From NCBI RefSeq assembly GCF_900155865.1, contig NZ_LT707006.1, positions 343,490-407,489 on the forward strand: a stretch of 64,000 nucleotides of DNA. Reading direction: 5' to 3'. The DNA is from Bacteroides bouchesdurhonensis (lineage in GTDB: Bacteria; Bacteroidota; Bacteroidia; Bacteroidales; Bacteroidaceae). The notes under the pieces are model-generated. The model worked only from the letters and a program-made list of their open reading frames with translations. It made no database searches and had not been told where the DNA came from. Each line of letters starts with the position of its first letter. Positions within the stretch are counted from its first letter, which is position 1. A program made the translations under genes and the position numbers. Below, piece after piece: positions 25,194 through 35,272 of the stretch.

Positions 25194-28100
25194 TTAGAAT
25201 CCGACAGATACTCCCATTGAGAATGTACGTGGAGTAGGATAAACCGCTCCCGGTGTTTCAGGATCAATACCGGAATAATTGGTTATTGTAAACAGATTGC
25301 TCATACTAATCGAAACGCCTAATGAGCTTATATGAGCTTTCTTAAGCCATTCCATACCATCAAAATTATAACTCAACATCAATGAATTAAGCTTAAAATA
25401 TGACACATTCTGAAGCATTGAAGCATCGGTGATTTGACTGCTGGTTATCATATAATTGCTAAGTCCCAGGTACTTGCCATAAGCGTCAATAATACGCGGA
25501 TGACCGTTAGTTATCGGATTATCCGGAGTCCAACGATTAACAGCGTCTTTCGTAACATTCAAGAAATTAACATATAAGTCATTTTCTTGAGACGGTATAC
25601 TTTCCACGCGATTTCCAGAAAGATAAGTAAAGTCTACCGGACAAACAATGTTATTCTTAACCTTTCCTCCCAACGAATAAGAGCCTCCCAAACTTAAATT
25701 CAGTTTCTTATACGAGACCGAAATAGAGTATCCTCCATTGGTCGGTGCTGTACTTGTACCCAAATAAAATGCATAGTTCTTTGTAGAATTACGGTCTGCA
25801 GAGGTTTCCATCTTCGCGTCAGGACGCACTTCATAAGTATAAATACCCAACTTATTATCAATGCCTTGCACCTTTCCACTAATAATTGCTCCCAAAGGAT
25901 ATCCAACATAAGTATCCGTAAACATGCTTACGCCACCGTCATACTTCAGCAACTTATTACGGTTGTAAGAAAGATTGGCAGTTATTGACGCACTCCAGTC
26001 TTTCGTCTTTAGAACTTGTGCACTTACTGTTACTTCCGCTCCTTGATTCAACAACTCGGAGGTATTATATTTCTGATTACTAAAACCTGTAGTATAAGGC
26101 ACAGGTACAGAAGTGACAGCATCACGAGTACGACGATCATATAATTCACCTTGCAAACGTAAACGATCATTCAAAAAGCCTATATCTAAAGATACCTTCA
26201 TATCCTTCGTTTTTTCCCAACGCAATCTGGCATTCGGAGCATTCCGCAAGAATCCCATACGAAAATAATCATCATTCGTTTTACGGAACGAGTTACTGTA
26301 TTCCATCACCAATTGCGGATACACCGACTTGTTAATATTTCCTGTATACCCGAAAGCCGTACGCAATGATAAACTACTGATGACAGGTTTTAACGACTGC
26401 ATAAATTCCTCTTGATCAATATTCCATGCAAGTCCCAAAGAACCGGTCGGATTAAATTGTTCATCACTTCCAAAATTATTCGAACCATCCGTACGTCCGG
26501 TCAAACTTAAAATATAACGTTGTTTAAAGACATAATCGAGTGAAAAATAGAAAGAAGCAAAAGCGTCCTCTACAATACTCTGTCCGGACAAATCATCTAT
26601 AATAGCCGCATAAGAAAGCAAATTGGCATATTCTATCTTTGTACCCTCCGGATAAACTGGCATAGAAGAATTGCCAGTCACCGGATCATATCCGTAACGT
26701 TTCTCATAAATACTTTTCGAATATTGCCCGCGAATCTCAGAACCTACCAATGCGCTAATGTAATGGTCTTCAGCAAAGGTATTGAAATAATGAAACTGTC
26801 CGCGTAGATTATAGTTAGTATTGTAAGCTGACGATTGAGTAATGGAACCATAAGTGCGCTTGGAAGTACTCAATGATGATCCTTCAAAAGGACGGTCTAT
26901 CCATGCGGCATAAGTTTCCTTACCATTTATATTATCAGACATATTATTGACATAACCGTATGAAGCCATTCCCTCAAAAGACAAGTTATCCAAAATATTC
27001 ACACTTAAATTTGCAATCAACGAAGCAGATAAATTTTTCGTTTTATTGGAAGTCTCATTTATCTCACGAAATATGTTAAACCCGTCTTCCGGTAACTTTA
27101 CATCATAAGACCCATTAGCATGAGATAAACTATAATAAGTATTATCTGCCGCATACGTACCATCTTCATTATATACTTTTTCGTAAGGGTTGGCAAAATA
27201 AGCATATTTGAACGGATCGACGTTGAGCGAAGGAGAATTGGCATGTTGCATAGCCATATCAGCAGTAAAACCCAACTTCACCCGTTTATTAGGCTTCATA
27301 TCTATTTTAGCACTTACATTGTAACGATCATAGTCCGTCTTCTTCACCAATCCATTGTTCTGCGAATAACCTAAAGAAATATAATAAGAATTCTTTTGCG
27401 AACCGCCTGACAAAGACAAGTAGTGACTTTGAGATACTGAATTCTGAAATAACTCCCCAAACCAATCTGTCGTATGTTCGCCCAATGACGCTATTGTCGC
27501 GTCTTGTTGTTCTTTAGTCATACCGGCATATTTCCCATAACCGGAACGAATCATACCTACAATACCAATTACCGGATAACGATCACCTGAGGCAAAACCT
27601 TCAGCTGAGAACTCATCCCATAACTCTTGTTCCCAAGCCAGCTTCTCCTTTGAATTCATCAGATCGGCATTACCCGGAGGACTCGTCACGACAGAAACAT
27701 TCGTAGAATAATTGATACGCATTTTACCTTCCTGTCCCCGTTTCGTTGTCACTACGATAACGCCGCCAGCTGCGCGAGAACCATAAATAGCTGCCGCGGA
27801 AGCATCTTTCAACACTGTTACAGATTCAATATCGTTCGGATTAATACCTGCAATACCATTTGTAAAAATATCATTAAAGTCACCAGCACGAATACGATCG
27901 GTTGAGATGCTCGGTATATCCTTCTGCAAAGGAACTCCATCCACCACCCACAACGGTTCAGCATTACCCGTAATCGTATTTGTACCACGAATACGAATTT
28001 TAGCTGATTCTCCCGGGCGACCGGAAACCGCTTTAATATCCACACCGGCTATTTTACCCTGCATCAACATATCCAAATTGGCTGTCGGAGCCCCCTTCAG

Positions 28101-28511
28101 ATCCTTAGCCGTCAATGTAGCCAGTGAACCTGTAGTACGGCGTTTGGTGGTACGTTGATATCCAGTGATCACGACCTGATCCAACTCCGCCATCTCATCT
28201 TCCAAAGTGATATATCCGGAAATTGGCTTTGTCACCCGCATCACCAAAGGCTTCATACCCACATAACTAAATTCAATCTGAGCATCTTTATCGACCCATA
28301 GTGAAACTTCACCATTTTCATTCGAAATAACTCCCTGCGCTTTTCCTGTAACTTTTACCGTAGCACCCGGCAACGGATTTTTATCCGAATCCACAATGGA
28401 TACCTTAACAAGGATTGTAGCATCATTTTGCGGTTTCTGAGCAAATACACCTATAGCCATGCAGCAAAAGCAACTCAATAGAAATACTCTTAATATTCCC
28501 ATACACCTCAT
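25194..28511 (-). CDS. SusC-like TonB-dependent outer-membrane transporter
   Basis: 1105 residues. Signal peptide, then a carboxypeptidase-regulatory-like domain (VDSDKNPLPGATVKVTGKAQG), the TonB-box region and plug (LDQVVITGYQRT, SGRPGESAKIRIRGTNT, VTVLKDASAAAIYGSRAAGGVI), and a 22-strand barrel ending ...FSMGVSVGF. It imports ligand held by SusD using TonB energy. Upstream peptidases and the absence of glycosidases suggest oligopeptides, as in the RagAB transporter of Porphyromonas. Confidence 0.93.
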   Translation of the reverse strand: MRCMGILRVFLLSCFCCMAIGVFAQKPQNDATILVKVSIVDSDKNPLPGATVKVTGKAQGVISNENGEVSLWVDKDAQIEFSYVGMKPLVMRVTKPISGYITLEDEMAELDQVVITGYQRTTKRRTTGSLATLTAKDLKGAPTANLDMLMQGKIAGVDIKAVSGRPGESAKIRIRGTNTITGNAEPLWVVDGVPLQKDIPSISTDRIRAGDFNDIFTNGIAGINPNDIESVTVLKDASAAAIYGSRAAGGVIVVTTKRGQEGKMRINYSTNVSVVTSPPGNADLMNSKEKLAWEQELWDEFSAEGFASGDRYPVIGIVGMIRSGYGKYAGMTKEQQDATIASLGEHTTDWFGELFQNSVSQSHYLSLSGGSQKNSYYISLGYSQNNGLVKKTDYDRYNVSAKIDMKPNKRVKLGFTADMAMQHANSPSLNVDPFKYAYFANPYEKVYNEDGTYAADNTYYSLSHANGSYDVKLPEDGFNIFREINETSNKTKNLSASLIANLSVNILDNLSFEGMASYGYVNNMSDNINGKETYAAWIDRPFEGSSLSTSKRTYGSITQSSAYNTNYNLRGQFHYFNTFAEDHYISALVGSEIRGQYSKSIYEKRYGYDPVTGNSSMPVYPEGTKIEYANLLSYAAIIDDLSGQSIVEDAFASFYFSLDYVFKQRYILSLTGRTDGSNNFGSDEQFNPTGSLGLAWNIDQEEFMQSLKPVISSLSLRTAFGYTGNINKSVYPQLVMEYSNSFRKTNDDYFRMGFLRNAPNARLRWEKTKDMKVSLDIGFLNDRLRLQGELYDRRTRDAVTSVPVPYTTGFSNQKYNTSELLNQGAEVTVSAQVLKTKDWSASITANLSYNRNKLLKYDGGVSMFTDTYVGYPLGAIISGKVQGIDNKLGIYTYEVRPDAKMETSADRNSTKNYAFYLGTSTAPTNGGYSISVSYKKLNLSLGGSYSLGGKVKNNIVCPVDFTYLSGNRVESIPSQENDLYVNFLNVTKDAVNRWTPDNPITNGHPRIIDAYGKYLGLSNYMITSSQITDASMLQNVSYFKLNSLMLSYNFDGMEWLKKAHISSLGVSISMSNLFTITNYSGIDPETPGAVYPTPRTFSMGVSVGF

Positions 28512-28517
28512 AAGCTT

Positions 28518-30785
28518 TTATTTATGGTTAATAATATCAATATGTCTTTGTGAAGGCTGAAGCAGATTCTCCACAAAGTAGTAACGAATCAGGTTCTGAT
28601 AATAAGGGCTCATCACCCCATGGTCTTTCCCTGGAAGAATAAACATATCAAAACGCTTATTCGCTTTAATCAAAGCATCCGCCAACCGATAGGTAGAGGA
28701 AGGAGGCACATTCTTATCTACATCACCGGTAATCAGCATCAACTTTCCTTTCAAATTACCTGCTAATTCCATATTAGTAGGAATCTTCACGGAAAAAGTC
28801 GTTTTTCCCGTCTTAGTATCTTTTTTCTCATTCAATCCATGAAATGTTTCTCCCCACCATTGAATATATATATTGTTATCATGATTGCCGGAGGCGGCTA
28901 CTGCCACTTTATAAAAGTCCGGATAAGTAAGGATTGAGGCTACCGTTTGAAAAGCTCCTCCGGAATGACCGTAAATACCCACTCTATCTAAATCAATATA
29001 AGGATATTCTTTAGCCAACTGTTCTATCACATATTTGTCATCTGCCAACGGATAATCACGCAAATTACCATAGCTGAAGCAATAAAAATCATGTCCGCGC
29101 AATGGCGAGCTCCCTCTCGGGGCTACATTGATCACAATAAAACCTAACTCCGCCAAAGACTGATTACCATTATCATCAAGTACGAAAGACTGGGGAATCT
29201 GATCATCCTGAGGACCCGGATATACATTACTTATAATCGGATATTTCTTGTTCTTATCCAAATGGGAAGGCAGATACATCAATCCATATAAATCTGTCTG
29301 TCCATCGGCCGCTTTCACTTTCAACAGCGTAGGGGGCTGCCATCCGGCTTGCCGAAGATCACTGCCATCCATTTGATCTACCTTAAAATTCTTCCTGGGA
29401 TTTTCAATGGACAACACATTTATCACCGGAAACATATCCATACGCGAATACTTATCTACCGCATATTTCCTATCTCCGGAAAGAGTCAGCTCATGATTGC
29501 CATTGCCGGGAGTCAGCAAAACTTGTTCCTTGCCATCCAAACGCGCTTTATAGAAAAAAGTATAATAAGGATTTATGCCTTCCTCGTTTCCGTATCCGGA
29601 AAAGACCATTTCTCTTTTCAGCGTATCCACATGGACAATGTTACCGGCTACAAGACTTTCACCTTTTGTGATACGATTCAGCAACTTCCCGTTATGATCA
29701 TAGAGATAATAATTCCCTTTTCCCGTACGCTCCGACCACCAAATAAAATATTTACCTTGCTCCAATATCTTATAGTTAAACAAAGTAAGATTGATATGAG
29801 GAACACACTCTTCCGAAATCAGTTCAGTGACCGTACCGTCTTCCACATTTATCCGGCAAAGATCTATTTTGTCGGCCTTACGGCTTCTCCGGGTAATATA
29901 TAATGCGGTAAGAGAGCGGAAATAATCCATTGCCACAACCTGATCCGGATACTTTTCGATAGGTAGTAGTTTCCCTTGCCCCCGATCGGCATCATACCAA
30001 AACACACGATACTGACGTACTCCCGCATCACCCGGCATAGGCATTTTAAAAGTATTCATAGTAGGACGTGAATTACCCAATGAATGAATTAAGCTTATCT
30101 CTTTCACTTCACTCATGTCCTGCATCATATATATATACCGATGTCCCAGCCAAAAACCTTTCGAATTAGTAGATACCGTATCCTTCGAATGACGATAAGT
30201 ATAAGAAGCATCTTCTTTTCCGTCAAACGTGATTCGTTTTACAGACCCTGTCCGATTATCTCGCACAAACAAGTCATACTCGCTTCCTAACATACTATAT
30301 AAAGAATCAGCACTATGGCAAGATTGTTTAAGATCTAAACGATTTGCCATTTTCTTTTCAACCGGGACCTCAGACAACTTACCTGTATTCATATCATAAA
30401 CCATTGATTTACCTTTCTTATCGAGATAAAAACGGCTAAAATCATTATTCTTAAATTGATACCCATACAGCTGAATATCTTTTGCATCCAACGTATCTCC
30501 AGTAATCTGAGCATATTGACGGACAAACTGTTCATTATCCTTAATCATGCTCTTCCTTTTCCCATTTTCAGCATTCACCAGATAATGCCGGTTCCCATCT
30601 TGACTTTTTACGTCATAAGAAAAATAGTGGCTGCCTTTTATCCAATTGGGATAAAGAGTCCTACCTTTTATATATTGTTCCAAAGAATCAGCGGAACATT
30701 TTTCAGCCTGCGTCCAATTCGCTTCCTGAGCAAAAACAGACAGGGAAAAAATGCTTGAGAATAATATAAAGGTCAGTTTTCTCAT
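28518..30785 (-). CDS. Prolyl-oligopeptidase family serine peptidase (S9, DPP4-like)
   Basis: 755 residues with a signal peptide (to VFAQ). The first ~480 residues form a WD-like propeller (DPP4 N-terminal type); the rest is an alpha/beta hydrolase with GHSGG (Ser near 606), Asp in TGDVDKNVPP (near 690) and His in GKDHGVMSP (near 721). Such enzymes remove dipeptides or small peptides from oligopeptides in the periplasm or at the surface. ATG overlaps the S8 gene stop (ATGA); susC follows after 6 bp. Confidence 0.9.
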   Translation of the reverse strand: MRKLTFILFSSIFSLSVFAQEANWTQAEKCSADSLEQYIKGRTLYPNWIKGSHYFSYDVKSQDGNRHYLVNAENGKRKSMIKDNEQFVRQYAQITGDTLDAKDIQLYGYQFKNNDFSRFYLDKKGKSMVYDMNTGKLSEVPVEKKMANRLDLKQSCHSADSLYSMLGSEYDLFVRDNRTGSVKRITFDGKEDASYTYRHSKDTVSTNSKGFWLGHRYIYMMQDMSEVKEISLIHSLGNSRPTMNTFKMPMPGDAGVRQYRVFWYDADRGQGKLLPIEKYPDQVVAMDYFRSLTALYITRRSRKADKIDLCRINVEDGTVTELISEECVPHINLTLFNYKILEQGKYFIWWSERTGKGNYYLYDHNGKLLNRITKGESLVAGNIVHVDTLKREMVFSGYGNEEGINPYYTFFYKARLDGKEQVLLTPGNGNHELTLSGDRKYAVDKYSRMDMFPVINVLSIENPRKNFKVDQMDGSDLRQAGWQPPTLLKVKAADGQTDLYGLMYLPSHLDKNKKYPIISNVYPGPQDDQIPQSFVLDDNGNQSLAELGFIVINVAPRGSSPLRGHDFYCFSYGNLRDYPLADDKYVIEQLAKEYPYIDLDRVGIYGHSGGAFQTVASILTYPDFYKVAVAASGNHDNNIYIQWWGETFHGLNEKKDTKTGKTTFSVKIPTNMELAGNLKGKLMLITGDVDKNVPPSSTYRLADALIKANKRFDMFILPGKDHGVMSPYYQNLIRYYFVENLLQPSQRHIDIINHK

Positions 30786-32329
30786 TTCTTATATTCCATT
30801 GCTAATTTCACAGCTTGTAATGCGTCCACAATACCCCCACTCGTACAAAGTCCCTCTTCCTGCATCGGACGAACACTCTTTATTAAAATATCCTTGACCT
30901 GCGCAGCTTTTAATTTAGGGAAATATGCTCGAAGCATAGCAGCTACGGCAGTTACTACCGGAGCCGCAACACTTGTTCCCTGCGACTTCATATATTCGTT
31001 GCCGGCAGTGACTGAAGTAATATCTTCACCCGGAGCAAACACATCAACTTCCTTCCTCCCATAATTGGAGAATGAACACATTTTTCCTTGTTTATCTGAT
31101 GCTCCCACTCTTAAATAATTGGAGAAAATAGCTCCCGATTTATCTTTTGCCGAAGGGAAATAAGCAATATCATCGATATCTTTCTTATTATTTCCCGCTG
31201 CCTGAACCAACAAAACATCTTTTTTTGCAGCATAGGCAATGGCTTCATTTACCATCTCCGCATTAGGAGACGTATATTTACCCAAACTCATATTAATGAC
31301 CTTAGCACCATTATCTACCGCATATCGGATAGCAGTTGCTATATCCTTATCATATTCGTCGCCATCGGGTACGGCACGAAGTATCATCAACTTGGCTTCC
31401 GGATAAATCCCTGTCACTGACACATCACCCACACCTTGTCCGGCAATGACTCCAGCCACAAATGTCCCATGCTCACAACCTTCCACTTGTAGTGTAGCAT
31501 TTCCGTAAAAACGGTCTTTCGGATCCGTCATATCATCTCCCATCAACAATCGCTTGTCCGTATCATGTTCAATACCATCAATACGTTTTTTCATCAAATT
31601 GAACTGTGACCTATGCGTATCCCTGATTTTTTTCCATAACGCATCTTTCCCTCCTTTATACATATCGACAAATAGAGTTTCGCAGGCCTTATTCCATTTC
31701 TCATTATCAATGGGCAAATGAGCGAGTCCGTTAATTGTCAACGTGTCTACGGATATTCCCGGTGTCACTTGCAATACGGAATCTACCAATTGATAAGCAT
31801 CGTCTTTCATGGCAGTATATCCGAAAAACTTTATGTAATTCATGATACCTGCTTTCTTCTTCATCATCTCATAATAAGCATATTCTCCAACATCTTTTAC
31901 AGAAGCGGAATCCATATCTTTATACTTTGGGAAAAGTCTTTTAAATTCACGATATTCTTCGGTACCGGCACTAGTCATGTTAAAAGTTCCATCCTTGGTT
32001 CCTAAAAAATTCCAACCATGTATATCATCCGCGTATCCGTTTTTATCATTATCTTTCCCGTCCCGTTTCTCTTTGCGGTTAGTCCAAAGAGCAGATTGAA
32101 GATCGACAACAGTAGTATCAATCCCCGAATCAATAATACCGACAATGATTTGCTTGCGAGGGCTCAGTTTTTTTGCTTTTAGAAAATGCAACGCATCTTC
32201 AGATCTCACCCCTTGCAATGTATTATTATACATCTTATGCCATTTCAATGAAAGAGAATCTTGGGCTATAGAAATGTTTGATACACTAAGGTAGACAAAA
32301 AAATAAGCCAATAATTTTACTTTTTTCAT
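30782..32329 (-). CDS. Subtilisin-like serine peptidase (S8), first gene of the peptidase-SusCD operon
   Basis: 515 residues from ATG 32329 (MKKVKLLAYFFVYLSVSNISIAQ, a signal peptide); the frame is open 98 codons further up, but that part overlaps the leader and reads as junk. The triad is visible: Asp in VGIIDSGIDTT (near 63), His in CEHGTFVAGVIAG (near 286), Ser in QGTSVAAPVV (near 449). The 200-residue stretch between Asp and His is longer than in small subtilisins and is an insertion common in Bacteroidetes homologues. Likely the endopeptidase that feeds the S9 enzyme. Confidence 0.9.
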   Translation of the reverse strand: MKKVKLLAYFFVYLSVSNISIAQDSLSLKWHKMYNNTLQGVRSEDALHFLKAKKLSPRKQIIVGIIDSGIDTTVVDLQSALWTNRKEKRDGKDNDKNGYADDIHGWNFLGTKDGTFNMTSAGTEEYREFKRLFPKYKDMDSASVKDVGEYAYYEMMKKKAGIMNYIKFFGYTAMKDDAYQLVDSVLQVTPGISVDTLTINGLAHLPIDNEKWNKACETLFVDMYKGGKDALWKKIRDTHRSQFNLMKKRIDGIEHDTDKRLLMGDDMTDPKDRFYGNATLQVEGCEHGTFVAGVIAGQGVGDVSVTGIYPEAKLMILRAVPDGDEYDKDIATAIRYAVDNGAKVINMSLGKYTSPNAEMVNEAIAYAAKKDVLLVQAAGNNKKDIDDIAYFPSAKDKSGAIFSNYLRVGASDKQGKMCSFSNYGRKEVDVFAPGEDITSVTAGNEYMKSQGTSVAAPVVTAVAAMLRAYFPKLKAAQVKDILIKSVRPMQEEGLCTSGGIVDALQAVKLAMEYKK

Positions 32330-32383
32330 ATATTGCTGCTTTATAGTTGCACGTTTAATAAAGCAATATGCAACCTTTTCACG

Positions 32384-32391
32384 CAAAAATA
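32384..32391 (-). promoter_or_regulatory. -7 box of the peptidase-SusCD operon
   Basis: TATTTTTG on the minus strand, 55 bp upstream of the S8 start. The -33 box is not clear. Confidence 0.5.
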
Positions 32392-32515
32392 CGATATTAT
32401 ACAATAATAAACAATACTGTATATTAGTTTTTTTAGCGGAAACATAAAAATAAAGAAAAAGGAATAAATATACACCTGAAAAGAGAAAGAGAAAAAACAG
32501 ACAAAAGAAAATAAA

Positions 32516-32547
32516 GAAAGCCGCGATAGAGATCCATCGCGGCTTTC
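32516..32547 (-). terminator. Rubrerythrin terminator
   Basis: GAAAGCCGCGAT/ATCGCGGCTTTC stem, 12 bp without mismatch, followed on the minus strand by TTTATTTTCTTTT. It begins 18 bp after the stop codon. Confidence 0.9.
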
Positions 32548-32565
32548 TTCTCCGTATATTACTTT

Positions 32566-33144
32566 TTAATAGTTTTCCTTCTTCACTTCGAAGTAAGCTT
32601 GCGGATGCAGACATGCCGGACAAACTTCAGGTGCTTCCTTACCTACAGTGATATAACCACAGTTACGACATTGCCACACCACTTCACCTTCTTTAGCAAA
32701 TACAGTCATGTTCTCGATATTATTTACGAAAGCCAAATATCTTTCTTCATGACCTTTTTCAGCAATAGAGATATTACGATACATAGCAGCGATCATCGGG
32801 AAACCTTCTTGTTCCGCAACGTCTGCAAAATGAGGATAGTCCAATGACCATTCTTCGTGTTCACCAGCTGCAGCTGCGCGCAGATTTTCAAGTGTATTAC
32901 CAATTACACCTGCCGGATAGCTAGCAGTAATTTCAACCATACCACCTTCAAGGAACTTAAACATACGTTTAGCATGTTCTTTTTCCTGGTCAGCTGTTTC
33001 TGTGAAAATAGCAGAGATTTGTTCGTAGCCTTCTTTTTTAGCAACACTTGCAAAATAAGTGTAACGCATTCTTGCCTGTGATTCTCCTGCGAATGAAGTT
33101 AACAGATTCTTTTCTGTCTGAGTTCCTTTAATACTTTTAGTCAT
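32566..33144 (-). CDS. rbr: Rubrerythrin
   Basis: 192 residues from ATG 33144 (MTKSIKGTQTEKNLLTSFAGE); the open frame upstream contains the promoter. An N-terminal ferritin-like four-helix domain with the diiron ligands (SFAGESQAR, DQEKEHAKR, AEKGHEERY) is followed by a C-terminal rubredoxin-like site with CRNCGY and CPAC. It reduces hydrogen peroxide in the cytoplasm of anaerobes. Divergent from sulP. Confidence 0.95.
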   Translation of the reverse strand: MTKSIKGTQTEKNLLTSFAGESQARMRYTYFASVAKKEGYEQISAIFTETADQEKEHAKRMFKFLEGGMVEITASYPAGVIGNTLENLRAAAAGEHEEWSLDYPHFADVAEQEGFPMIAAMYRNISIAEKGHEERYLAFVNNIENMTVFAKEGEVVWQCRNCGYITVGKEAPEVCPACLHPQAYFEVKKENY

Positions 33145-33209
33145 AATTCTGATATAATTTAATTGATGAAAAACCAATTTATACGTAAGTTGTCGATAAT
33201 TATATAATG

Positions 33210-33217
33210 CAAATATA
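33210..33217 (-). promoter_or_regulatory. rbr -7 box
   Basis: TATATTTG on the minus strand, 65 bp before the ATG. No TTTG at the ideal distance. Confidence 0.5.
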
Positions 33218-33337
33218 AGATTTTTGTTCATAATCAGCACCTTTTTCTTTATTAATAAAAACTATCATCTCATTGATAAAACCTATCAACAGACAAATAG
33301 TATGTTCTAAAACATACTTATATGAATTATTTTATCT

Positions 33338-33345
33338 AATTTTGC
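33338..33345 (+). promoter_or_regulatory. sulP -7 box
   Basis: TAATTTTG, 50 bp before the start codon chosen for the transporter. Confidence 0.45.
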
Positions 33346-33395
33346 AACCTCTACATTACAAAAGAGCAATAAATATACAAAGAACCTATAAAAAA

Positions 33396-35081
33396 ATGAA
33401 GCTATTTGAATTTAAACCCAAACTGGTTTCTTGTCTGAAGAATTACTCAAAAGAAACATTTATGGCGGACCTGATGGCAGGTATTATCGTTGGTATTGTA
33501 GCACTTCCTTTAGCTATCGCTTTCGGTATCGCTTCGGGAGTATCGCCGGAAAAAGGTATCATTACTGCCATCATTGCCGGATTCATCATTTCTCTATTAG
33601 GAGGAAGTAAAGTACAAATTGGAGGACCAACAGGTGCTTTTATCGTCATCATTTACGGCATCATTCAGCAATATGGTGAAGCCGGACTGATAATTGCCAC
33701 TTTGATGGCAGGTGTTCTTCTTATATTATTAGGAGTATTTAAACTGGGAGCTGTCATTAAATTTATTCCTTATCCTATTATTGTAGGTTTCACCAGCGGT
33801 ATTGCCGTCACTATCTTTACCACACAAATTGCAGATATATTTGGTCTGACATTCGGAGGAGAAAAAGTACCGGGTGATTTCATTGGAAAATGGATCATTT
33901 ATTTCCAGCATTTTGATACGGTAAACTGGTGGAATACGATTGTAAGCATTGTCAGTATCTTTATCATTGCCATTTCTCCTAAGTTTTCTAAAAAAATTCC
34001 AGGTTCATTAATTGCTATTGTGGTAGTGACGATCGCTGTATATTTAATGAAGACTTATGGCGGAATAGATTGTATTCCTACTATTGGTGATCGCTTTACG
34101 ATCAATTCTGAACTTCCGGATGCTACCGTGCCAGCCTTAAATTGGGAAGCTATCAAAAATCTATTTCCGGTAGCTATTACTATTGCAGTATTGGGAGCTA
34201 TCGAATCTTTGCTATCCGCTACAGTAGCAGATGGTGTGATAGGTGACCGACACGATTCTAATACAGAATTAGTCGCACAGGGTGTAGCAAACATTATAAC
34301 TCCTTTATTTGGTGGTATCCCTGCAACAGGAGCTATTGCACGTACGATGACTAATATCAATAACGGAGGTAAAACCCCTGTAGCCGGAATTATCCATGCA
34401 GTAGTCCTGCTTTTGATTTTGCTATTTTTAATGCCGCTAGCACAATACATCCCTATGGCATGCCTTGCCGGAGTGCTGGTCATCGTATCTTATAATATGA
34501 GTGGATGGCGTGTATTTAAAGCGTTACTGAAAAATCCTAAGTCAGATGTTACGGTATTGTTGATTACCTTTTTCCTGACTGTTATCTTCGACCTGACAAT
34601 TGCCATCGAAGTCGGGTTGGTCATAGCTTGTGTTCTTTTCATGAAGCGTGTCATGGAAACTACAGAAATCTCAGTTATCACTGATGAGATTGACCCAAAC
34701 TCAGAATCTGATATCACCTTACATGAAGAACATCTGACTATCCCCCAAGGAGTAGAAGTATATGAAATCAATGGCCCTTACTTCTTTGGTATTGCTACCA
34801 AATTTGAAGAAACAATGGCACAATTGGGAGATCGACCGAAAGTACGTATCATCCGTATGCGTAAAGTTCCTTTTATTGATTCTACCGGTATTCATAATCT
34901 GACAACACTTTGTCAAATGTCTCAGAAAGAAAAAATAACTGTCATCCTTTCCGGAGTCAATGAGAAAGTGCATCATGTATTAGGTAAATCCGGTTTTTAC
35001 GAATTGCTGGGAGAAGAGAATATTTGCCCCAATATTAATGTAGCGTTAGATAGAGCAAAAAACATTATTAAAAATAAGTAA
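33396..35081 (+). CDS. SulP-family anion transporter with STAS domain
   Basis: 561 residues from ATG 33396 (MKLFEFKPKLVSCLKNYSK); the frame extends upstream across the promoter box. About 12 membrane segments begin with the family signature LMAGIIVGIVALPLAIAFGI, and include GLTVAISSG-like segments and GGIPATGAIARTMTNIN. The cytoplasmic STAS domain follows (EVYEINGPYFFGIATKF, VPFIDSTGIHNL). Substrates of the family are sulfate, bicarbonate or other anions; the sequence does not decide. Confidence 0.92.
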   Translation: MKLFEFKPKLVSCLKNYSKETFMADLMAGIIVGIVALPLAIAFGIASGVSPEKGIITAIIAGFIISLLGGSKVQIGGPTGAFIVIIYGIIQQYGEAGLIIATLMAGVLLILLGVFKLGAVIKFIPYPIIVGFTSGIAVTIFTTQIADIFGLTFGGEKVPGDFIGKWIIYFQHFDTVNWWNTIVSIVSIFIIAISPKFSKKIPGSLIAIVVVTIAVYLMKTYGGIDCIPTIGDRFTINSELPDATVPALNWEAIKNLFPVAITIAVLGAIESLLSATVADGVIGDRHDSNTELVAQGVANIITPLFGGIPATGAIARTMTNINNGGKTPVAGIIHAVVLLLILLFLMPLAQYIPMACLAGVLVIVSYNMSGWRVFKALLKNPKSDVTVLLITFFLTVIFDLTIAIEVGLVIACVLFMKRVMETTEISVITDEIDPNSESDITLHEEHLTIPQGVEVYEINGPYFFGIATKFEETMAQLGDRPKVRIIRMRKVPFIDSTGIHNLTTLCQMSQKEKITVILSGVNEKVHHVLGKSGFYELLGEENICPNINVALDRAKNIIKNK

Positions 35082-35164
35082 GAGTTCTATAGATTATTTA
35101 GAAAAAGACCGATTACTTACTTCTTCAATGTATAAATGATCTATTTGCATAATAAAAACTGGTC

Positions 35165-35228
35165 CGTCCCACAGTTGTTTCCGTTGCGTCCCACATATAT
35201 GGAACGAAGCGGAAACAACTGTGGGACG
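35165..35228. repeat. Long inverted repeat between convergent genes
   Basis: CGTCCCACAGTTGTTTCCG (35165-35183) and its exact complement (35210-35228) form a 19-bp perfect stem; the loop contains further partly matching GTCCCA/TGGAAC. Short GTGGGACGAAACGGAAAC-like pieces continue to 35255. It lies between convergent sulP and the GH31 gene and may end both, although no T run follows on either side. Confidence 0.85.
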
Positions 35229-35272
35229 AAACGGAAACCTAGGTGGAACGAACCAAAACTAACAATTATGTT

